Assembly: GCA_964454575.1 (NCBI GenBank)
Contig: CAYVTG010000006.1
Coordinates: forward strand, 1 to 41,440
From: Haladaptatiplasma sp964454575
GTDB taxonomy: Archaea > Thermoplasmatota > Thermoplasmata > Halarchaeoplasmatales > Halarchaeoplasmataceae
Length of the DNA: 41,440 nt
Direction of reading: 5' to 3'
The position numbers and the translations under genes were made by a program. Below are positions 24,501 to 30,217 of the stretch, piece after piece; position 1 is the stretch's first letter; every line of letters begins with the position of its first letter. A model generated the notes under the pieces. The model was not told where the DNA came from. It saw only the letters and a list, made by a program, of their open reading frames with translations, and did not search any database.

Positions 24501-25149
24501 CTTCTCTGCTGTCGGCTTCCAGTTCTTTCACCTGTTTGGTTATCTCGTCCAGTATGATATTGATGCGCTCCAGGTCCGATTCTACCTCTCCCTTGTTCTC
24601 TTCCGCCTTTTCTATCTCTTTGTCGTAATCGGTGATACCCGATATCTGATCCAGGATCCTTCTTCTCTCCAGATCGCTCATCTCGACTATCTTGGAGATG
24701 TCACCCTGCTGTACTAGATTGTACCCGTCGGAAGTTATCCTTGCATAGGACAGTAACTCTTGAAATTCGGTGAGTGACGATGATCTGCCGTTGATATAGA
24801 AGTAAGAATTATACCCCATGTTGTTGTTAGAACGCTGTACCTTCCTGGTGAAGGTGACTTCTTCCTCGTTCATGGGTATCATCTTGTCTTTGTTTTGGAA
24901 AGTCAGACTTACACGACAAAAACCTGCCGGCTTGCCCTTCTTACCGCCGTTGAATATTAGATCCGTCAGACGTCCGGCCCTGATCTCCTTGGAACTCTTG
25001 GGCCCCAGTACGAATAAGATAGCATCGCCGATATTGGATTTTCCAGAGCCGTTTGGCCCTGTAATATTGGTATAACCCTCTTTTATCGGTATCTCCTTTT
25101 TCTTACCGAATGATTTAAAATTCTCCATGTACACGTTCTTTAAATACAA
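21541..25149 (-). CDS. smc: Chromosome segregation protein SMC
   Basis: 1202-residue SMC ATPase that compacts and separates chromosomes as a dimer. The N-terminal head has Walker A GPNGSGKSNIGD (31-42). Two very long charged coiled coils flank the hinge domain, which is recognisable from TGVHGTVAEIADVKKEYE through GGVRMVTMDGDNIERSGAMVGG (about residues 525-670). The C-terminal head has the signature LSGGEKGLVSMAF and Walker B FYLLDEIDQNLDAVN. A tail of about 45 residues follows. The start is TTG at 25149, supported by GGGAGG nine bases upstream (25159-25164); the first internal ATG, at codon 8, would remove the first beta strand. scpA follows after three bases. Confidence 0.98.
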   Translation of the reverse strand: MYLKNVYMENFKSFGKKKEIPIKEGYTNITGPNGSGKSNIGDAILFVLGPKSSKEIRAGRLTDLIFNGGKKGKPAGFCRVSLTFQNKDKMIPMNEEEVTFTRKVQRSNNNMGYNSYFYINGRSSSLTEFQELLSYARITSDGYNLVQQGDISKIVEMSDLERRRILDQISGITDYDKEIEKAEENKGEVESDLERINIILDEITKQVKELEADSREALKYKELSDRVNEAKKMKAWKTKIGIERDVCKTQKDIEENQERCKEIEGLKKEAYETLETLEKDIKELDEELNRRGGEKSKELQEKINALMLEMGRAEDNVEDLEEKIRVYKENREFHKEDIKVKTKELEDVSSELTDASEEKNRLEKEIEGVRSDIKEIKDKQSASDGRITELRKKGVRVHNELNKKTDSLSNQQVENDRSTDKLKRLKEDLAEIEEDIETLKMEKKDLEWTLKEIKKESSSKGKNLEGLKKEFYDNRQKVNRLRKQKKELEEALTRLQTEYSQLNAEEKAARSVKKGYNRAVETILQARDTGELTGVHGTVAEIADVKKEYETALQVAAGGRMQSIVVQNDEVAADAIKILKKKKAGRASFLPLNKMMPGRPRGKALRAVQDDASVGFALDLVNYDEDYENVFWYVFQDTVVMKDIDSARKLMGGVRMVTMDGDNIERSGAMVGGTLSKNMLSFQMPDRGKLERVGLELKKTRENLEKVLKDIKAAEKAAEAVENELMEVQSEGDSSQKIPTLEAEIKRQKEKIGKREASLKKKKAEIGEVQKKIDRSDESIDHLEKEIEGLKEKRTKVSEEIKKISPEGLSRSLSELMDKELSLDKNINELTADIKLNEEQKKRLKGDIEELKTKREELKDSISSAGSQIKKKNIGREENSKDLEVLKKKLSSMDGELEELRTKRDEMSQEIMEVKSKINNLDSEFEAKKVFIRGKKDNLQQYHDDLEEMMEETGEDIDYSDEELPSMKELKNTIRRSEEKMEGLGAVNLRAIDDHEEKKERKEKLQKEYTALVERHDELNKLIEELDEKKKIGLMKVKNEINENFITVYKELSGGGEAHIELENPDSPFEGGLIIKARPPGKKVHRIQALSGGEKGLVSMAFIFAIQKYDPSPFYLLDEIDQNLDAVNAEKVATMIKGNSKEAQFIQVSLRKVTLKKSDHIIGVTISNKGLSEIIMMVDLGGTEEESDLPELSGMSKLETEA

Positions 25150-25232
25150 TTGAATCGTCCTCCCATATATTCAGGTCTCGTTAACCGCCGGTCGTTTATA
25201 GTTGAGTGCATAATGAATCCCATCCATTATAA

Positions 25233-25251
25233 GTCAGACGAACCGTCTGAC
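25233..25251. promoter_or_regulatory. Perfect inverted repeat in the smc/osmC intergenic region
   Basis: GTCAGACG-AAC-CGTCTGAC has perfect eight-base arms around three bases. It lies between the divergent smc and OsmC-like genes. A TATA-like run on the minus strand (about 25266-25275) would put transcription start towards smc inside this palindrome, a common operator position. It could also fold as a hairpin in an RNA. No other copy was noticed in the window. Confidence 0.5.
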
Positions 25252-25330
25252 GAAAAAGTAACTCTTTCAAGCTATAAAAGTATTTTGGTGATGACTAGAT
25301 CTTTTTCGTGATAACTCGTCAACCAACAGG

Positions 25331-25344
25331 TTTATAATATAAAT
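25331..25344 (+). promoter_or_regulatory. TATA-like region of the OsmC-DUF302 operon
   Basis: TTTATAATATAAAT begins about 35 bases before the ATG at 25367, and an AGTGATAA ribosome-binding-like site lies just before the start. Transcript start would be near 25362. Confidence 0.4.
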
Positions 25345-25366
25345 CCGTTATATCCAGAGTGATAAC

Positions 25367-25804
25367 ATGGGTAGATCGCACATCAATACATATAAAGCTG
25401 AGCTCGAGAAAAAGACCGGATTCCGATCTGAAATCAAGATGAGAGATTTCTCTATAACCATAGATGAGCCTGAGAGGGTCGGAGGTACCAACAAGGGACC
25501 CAGCCCTGTGGAGGTACTACTCGGGTCATTGGGGGCGTGCCTGGACTTTACCGGCACCATTGTGGCCAAAGAGATGGGTCACGAACTGAAAGAATTCAAA
25601 CTACAGATAGAAGGAGATCTAGATCCACGTGGCGTTATGGGCAAAGCCGGCGTACCAGTTGGTTTCCAAGCCATACGCGTCAAAGTCACAGACATAGAAG
25701 GTATACCGGAAGAAAATATACCTGAATTTTTAAAGGCTGTACAGTCCAGATGCCCCGTAGATAATACTCTGGAACACGGAGTGGACGTGATTCTAGAACG
25801 GTGA
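25367..25804 (+). CDS. OsmC/Ohr-family peroxide-detoxifying protein
   Basis: 145-residue cytosolic protein of the OsmC family, thiol-dependent enzymes that reduce organic peroxides. The segment GPSPVEVLLGSLGACLDFTGTIVAKEMG contains the first redox cysteine, and SRCPVDNTL contains the second; the C/C spacing and length fit the family. The centre has the usual IEGDLDPRG strand. A DUF302-like gene follows with an overlap at the stop, and both could serve redox defence. Which peroxides or partner thiols it uses cannot be told. Confidence 0.92.
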   Translation: MGRSHINTYKAELEKKTGFRSEIKMRDFSITIDEPERVGGTNKGPSPVEVLLGSLGACLDFTGTIVAKEMGHELKEFKLQIEGDLDPRGVMGKAGVPVGFQAIRVKVTDIEGIPEENIPEFLKAVQSRCPVDNTLEHGVDVILER

Positions 25805-26229
25805 TGATCGTGAAACCTGAAGATTTCGGAGAGAAAACGGCCAGATTGGAGATGGAACACAAAGAAGCTGTGGAGTACGTTAGAGACGTATGCAAAAGGA
25901 ACGGCTTCGGTATAATAACGGAATTTTCCCCATCGGAAATGCTGAACAAAAAACTCGGCACAGATCACAGCCCCTACTACATTCTCGGTGCATGTAACCC
26001 AAACCTAGCCGATAGATCACTGGTCGAAACCAAGAAGATGGGAGGACTATTTCCATGCAATATGGTCATCTGGGAAGAAGAGCCCGGTGTACAGATAGTT
26101 TACCATCTCTCAATAATGAAGCTCGCCAGGATCCTGGATATCGCACCGGATAACGACGCATGGCGGAAGATAATCGAAGAAACCGGTAAGAACGTTAAGG
26201 CCGTATTCGACGAACTGAATTCACCTTGA
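25804..26229 (+). CDS. DUF302-family protein
   Basis: 141 residues, or 142 with a GTG three bases upstream. The sequence matches the DUF302 pattern: MEHKEAVEYVRDVCKRNGFGIITEFSPSEMLNKKLG, then YYILGACNPNLADRSLV, the LFPCNMVIWEE strand with a cysteine, and a C-terminal helical region. DUF302 proteins have a compact alpha-beta fold and no settled biochemical role; they are often found near redox or sulfur genes. The ATG overlaps the TGA of the OsmC-like gene, so the two are translationally coupled. It is convergent with the short-chain dehydrogenase, five bases away. Confidence 0.85.
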   Translation: MIVKPEDFGEKTARLEMEHKEAVEYVRDVCKRNGFGIITEFSPSEMLNKKLGTDHSPYYILGACNPNLADRSLVETKKMGGLFPCNMVIWEEEPGVQIVYHLSIMKLARILDIAPDNDAWRKIIEETGKNVKAVFDELNSP

Positions 26230-26234
26230 GCATA

Positions 26235-26960
26235 CTAAAAAAAATCGCCGAGCTTATCTCTCCTGTATATATCAAGCTGGCTGACGGTTGCGGCCTTGGA
26301 TCTTTTCAATGCGAAGACGATGGTCTCCGCCACCTCTTCGGGCTCTAAGACTTCTCCTTTATCGAATTTTTTCTCGTAAGGGACACCGTCTTCGGCGGGT
26401 ATCTCCGTCCTCACCTCCGACGGATTGACCAATGTAACAGCGACACCTTCCTTTCCGTAGATCGCCTCTATACTATGAGCAAAACTCTTCACCCACCACT
26501 TCGATGCAGAGTATATCGGATTGAATGATCTCGGATGGTTGGAGTCGAAGCTGCCCACGAATACGATATTCCCCTTCGCTCTCTTGATGTGAGGCAGCGC
26601 TTCTCTGGTGACGTAGAATGTTCCGTCGACGTTGGTCTCCATCATCACCTTGTAATCCTCAGTGGATAGTTCTTCTATATCTCCGTATCGTATCGTACCT
26701 GCGTTGTTCACCAATATGTCTATACCGCCGTAGTGTTCCACCGTCTTTTTGATGAACCGCTTAACCTGTTCCTCGACCCTGATATCCGTGGGAACGACCA
26801 AAGCACCCGTGTCTTTGACTGCCGCTCGTAACTTTTTCTCGTCTCTTGAGCACAATGCCAGCCGGCAGCCCTCCTCTGCAAGCGCCAGTGACAACTCCTT
26901 ACCGATACCTGCGCTGGCCCCGGTGACTACAGCCGTTTTTCCCTCTAAAGAACCTTTCAT
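26235..26960 (-). CDS. Short-chain dehydrogenase/reductase
   Basis: 241-residue classical SDR with a Rossmann fold that uses NAD(P)H. Seen are the cofactor loop TGASAGIG (about 14-21), the CSRDEKKL stretch (Arg after the second beta strand suggests NADPH preference), DIRVEEQV, NNAGTIRYG, the catalytic YSASK motif (Tyr and Lys) with the upstream Ser in FVGSFDS, and NPSEVRTEI after strand six. The substrate cannot be predicted. A TATA-like run on the minus strand at 26984-26991 is about 27 bases before the ATG, so it is probably a single leaderless gene. Confidence 0.94.
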   Translation of the reverse strand: MKGSLEGKTAVVTGASAGIGKELSLALAEEGCRLALCSRDEKKLRAAVKDTGALVVPTDIRVEEQVKRFIKKTVEHYGGIDILVNNAGTIRYGDIEELSTEDYKVMMETNVDGTFYVTREALPHIKRAKGNIVFVGSFDSNHPRSFNPIYSASKWWVKSFAHSIEAIYGKEGVAVTLVNPSEVRTEIPAEDGVPYEKKFDKGEVLEPEEVAETIVFALKRSKAATVSQLDIYRRDKLGDFF

Positions 26961-26983
26961 GATATCCCGTAGGTGCAGAGCAC

Positions 26984-26991
26984 ATTAAAAC
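26984..26991 (-). promoter_or_regulatory. TATA-like box of the short-chain dehydrogenase gene
   Basis: On the minus strand GTTTTAAT is centred about 27 bases from the ATG at 26960, which places transcription start at the start codon. Confidence 0.4.
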
Positions 26992-27104
26992 TTTTGTTGA
27001 AGATCAGATATCGCGGCAGATACTCGCGTTCTATCGTTTTTGCCCTCCGATATAATCTCGCAGATTTATACGGCACCTTTGATCTAAATCTTCATGTATG
27101 ATAG

Positions 27105-30100
27105 TTATCGATGTACACCATCAGCTTCCGGGTCACTGTCCTCAGTCTTTTTTGGATAATATCTCTTCTTAATGAAAAATATCGTAGTCACTAATACAAC
27201 AACTATCACTCCTATAAGTAACCACATCAAAGGTCCTAACCCGGTGTCTACAATGAAACTAACCGATGACGTAGCTTCGTTACCTGCGTTATCCACCGCC
27301 TTTATGGTGATTGTGTAATCGCCGTCTTCAAGATCTTCGAAGATGTACTGATCATCTTTGCTGATATTTGTCCAATCTCCTTCGTTCAACCTTATCTCAT
27401 AATGACATATGCCACAGGTCTCATCAGTACCAGCCCATTGTAAAGTATAACTATCTGTATCAAGGATGTCCCCTTCATTCAGATTAAATATAGTTATATC
27501 CGGAGGGGTAGTATCTATAACGATCGAAACGGTGTCGTCTTTTTGGTTCCCCGCTCTATCATATGCTATTATCGTGAGATTATGAACGCCATCCGATAGT
27601 CCAGTAAAGGTATATGACGTGTTTGTGGAGGTCAAGTTCCCTTCGCTCGTGATAATATGATAGCAATCTATCCCTGAATTGTTGTCATTACCCGTCCATT
27701 CTATGGTCACCGAATTATCTGCAAATAATCCCCCGTCTTTTGGAGATGTGATGTTAATCGTGGGTTCAGTGATATCCACATTGAATGTAACGTTGGTAGT
27801 TACTGTATTACCCACATTATCACGTACTCTAATGTCTACTGTATGGTATCCCTCTTCCAATCCTTCAAGGGTGTAATCTGTGTCATTTCCTACGTACACC
27901 CATTTTTCTTTATCGATCCTTAGTGCATAATAATTTATGCCGCTGTGTTCGTCAATCCCAGTCCACTCAATGGTAACATTAGACGCAGAGAGAATATCTC
28001 CATCCGTATGGGAGGTGATATTTACGATGGGATCCATCAAATCAACCATAAAACTAACGTTGATCAAAGCAAAGTTTCCTGCTCTATCATAAGCCTTTAA
28101 CTCTGCGTTGTTTACACCACTAGAAAGTCCGATGAACCGATGATAAGTATCATTACCTTTGTTTATCCACGCATCGCTGTTAATACGGATATCGTAGTAG
28201 TCTATTCCGGACGCATTATCTACCCCAGTCCAACTTACTGTGATGTCTTCTACACCAAACATGTCTCCGTTTTCGGGAGACACAATTCTAACGTTAGGTG
28301 GAGATGTATCCACTATGATGTTGATGTCTGTTTGGTTACTGAATCCTTGTTCATCTACCGCCAATACAGTAACGATGCGTTCTCCATCATCCACGTTTTC
28401 AAAAGTGTGTTGTGTATTCAAACTGGTATTCTCCCATTGCCCCTCGTTCATCCGAACTTCAAAATAACTCAAAGGATATGTCCCTTCCTCATACTCCCAC
28501 TGCAAAGTAAATGAATCCGTATCTAATATCTCATCATCTTCGGGAGATATGATATAGATCATAGGCGCTATGAATAATTCGAAATGTGCAGTTATGTTTT
28601 TGTCTTCGTCCATCACCATCGTTATTATAGTTTCCTCGGCTTTGCCATCAGGATGATCTCCCGTCCAGTTGGAAAAAACATGGTCTAGTTTTGGTTTAGC
28701 CTCTATGATTATCTCGGTTCCAGCGGTAACGATATAATATCCTGGTTCAACACTGGTTGTACCTTCACCCGATGTGTGGATATTTAAAGAATGGAAAGGT
28801 GCATCCAGATATTCCCAGCTAAAGAATGGATATGTTTCATGATTCACTATATTCCAGAGGTGATCTATTTTCCTGCAGTTAATACTAGGAACTTTACCGA
28901 TATCCCAATCGGAACTCCTGTAGGTCATTATGTGTTTCATCTCTTCCGTTGTTAAGCCTGTGGCAAAACCGGCCGTGTCACTCTGTGAGCTAGTTTGTAT
29001 ATCCCAGAAGTTCCCGCTCATCTCGAAATCTCCTCCGTGATAAGCTTGCCCCACGAATCCTTTGTTGTCAGGATCATCACCATACTGAAATAGCACTTTT
29101 CCTGTAGAATAGCTGTTGATTATCGTTGCCTGATAGTTTAACCCCACGAAACCACCGATATTCTCATATGATTTATCCGTATATGTTACATCTCCTCTTG
29201 CATAAGAATCTGACACGTTACCGACATTCTGCCCCAGGAACCCTCCTACCCAACCCTTTCCTTTAGTTTCTCCCGTTGCGTAACTACCTACAGCTATACT
29301 TTCTTCCCAGTTACCTCCCATAAATCCGCCTATGGCGAAATCTCCAGTGACTTTTCCCGTTGCGTATGAATAAGCCACCATACCATCTTCGTCAATTCCC
29401 ACAAGCCCACCAACGAATTCGCTCCCGTAAATGTTGCCTGTGGCATACGAAAATATCACAAAACCAAGTCCATTATATCCTGTTAGTCCACCCACGTAAT
29501 ATATGCCGTGAACGTTCCCCAAGGTACAGGAATTGAAAATCATGCCTAAATAGTTTAATCCCACTAACCCGCCAACAAGCTCTTCTCCTTCTGTGCTTCC
29601 TGTGGTGTATGAACTGTAGATGACACCTTCATTCGCTCCTGCTAGCCCACCAACATAATCTCGTCCGTATATTTCATTATCGACCATACCAACATGTTCT
29701 ATAGATCCTTCATAACCTATGCTTCCGAAAAGGCCGACGAAGTCTCTTGTAGGTCTGTTGATGTATAATTCGGTTATCGTGTGATTTTTACCGTCGAGGC
29801 TTCCTGTGAACTGCAAATCATTGTTCGGACCGATAGGTTTGAATCCTTGCCCGCCGTTCCATCCAATGGTTTCGCTGGCGTCTATGTCGTTGGCCAGTGC
29901 ATAATGTGCTGTTAGATCATCGCTCATATTCTGCAGATCTTTTACATCGTATATCATGTACGGATCATCGACTGTCCCGCTGCCCTCTCGGAAACTGGTT
30001 TGTCGGGATCCCATCATCGAATAGTCGTCTGCATATACAATAGTCTGTGCAAACCCACCCACAACTAATAGTGCTATCAATCCCATGGTTACTATCTTTC

Positions 30101-30110
30101 GGAAATTCAT
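27105..30110 (-). CDS. Cell-surface protein with GLUG, InlB-B and five Ig-like repeats, C-terminal membrane anchor
   Basis: 1001 residues from the ATG at 30110, which follows GGCGTGA; a TTG two codons upstream is possible. In order: signal peptide (FRKIVTMGLIALLVVGGFAQTIVYA); a pectin-lyase/GLUG-type region (about 35-400) with seven or eight repeats of the pattern GGLVGxNxGxIxxSYATG and the closing GNFWDIQTSSQSDTAG; an InlB-B-like repeat (GYYIVTAGTEIIIEAKP, then FSNWTGDH); five Ig-like repeats of about 88 residues, each with ISPxDGDxL and a closing VDTSPP-type linker; and a C-terminal helix (LLIGVIVVVLVTTIFFI) before a basic cytoplasmic end. It is a type I surface protein, probably an adhesin or S-layer-associated protein. 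Codon choice looks more AT-rich than in its neighbours. Confidence 0.92.
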   Translation of the reverse strand: MNFRKIVTMGLIALLVVGGFAQTIVYADDYSMMGSRQTSFREGSGTVDDPYMIYDVKDLQNMSDDLTAHYALANDIDASETIGWNGGQGFKPIGPNNDLQFTGSLDGKNHTITELYINRPTRDFVGLFGSIGYEGSIEHVGMVDNEIYGRDYVGGLAGANEGVIYSSYTTGSTEGEELVGGLVGLNYLGMIFNSCTLGNVHGIYYVGGLTGYNGLGFVIFSYATGNIYGSEFVGGLVGIDEDGMVAYSYATGKVTGDFAIGGFMGGNWEESIAVGSYATGETKGKGWVGGFLGQNVGNVSDSYARGDVTYTDKSYENIGGFVGLNYQATIINSYSTGKVLFQYGDDPDNKGFVGQAYHGGDFEMSGNFWDIQTSSQSDTAGFATGLTTEEMKHIMTYRSSDWDIGKVPSINCRKIDHLWNIVNHETYPFFSWEYLDAPFHSLNIHTSGEGTTSVEPGYYIVTAGTEIIIEAKPKLDHVFSNWTGDHPDGKAEETIITMVMDEDKNITAHFELFIAPMIYIISPEDDEILDTDSFTLQWEYEEGTYPLSYFEVRMNEGQWENTSLNTQHTFENVDDGERIVTVLAVDEQGFSNQTDINIIVDTSPPNVRIVSPENGDMFGVEDITVSWTGVDNASGIDYYDIRINSDAWINKGNDTYHRFIGLSSGVNNAELKAYDRAGNFALINVSFMVDLMDPIVNITSHTDGDILSASNVTIEWTGIDEHSGINYYALRIDKEKWVYVGNDTDYTLEGLEEGYHTVDIRVRDNVGNTVTTNVTFNVDITEPTINITSPKDGGLFADNSVTIEWTGNDNNSGIDCYHIITSEGNLTSTNTSYTFTGLSDGVHNLTIIAYDRAGNQKDDTVSIVIDTTPPDITIFNLNEGDILDTDSYTLQWAGTDETCGICHYEIRLNEGDWTNISKDDQYIFEDLEDGDYTITIKAVDNAGNEATSSVSFIVDTGLGPLMWLLIGVIVVVLVTTIFFIKKRYYPKKTEDSDPEADGVHR

Positions 30111-30217
30111 GTGCAATCACGCCTTTAAGTACAATGGAAGATAGAAAAGGTGGCATATATAAGTTTCTTTTATACGATCTCTCTAACACCACCAAGTGAC
30201 TCCCCATGAAGTGAACT

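Noticed and set aside
23956..24717. 253-codon plus-strand open frame inside smc
   Set aside because: It lies wholly antisense to the coiled-coil part of smc, is rich in Phe and Leu as expected from the reverse complement of Glu/Lys codons, and has no recognisable domain.
25289..25320. Possible C/D box RNA (GTGATGA at 25289 resembles box C)
   Set aside because: No properly spaced CTGA box D or D' follows, and the second TGATAA does not match box C'.
26961..27104. Gap between the short-chain dehydrogenase and the surface protein gene
   Set aside because: Apart from the TATA-like box for the dehydrogenase I see no gene, tRNA or strong hairpin here.
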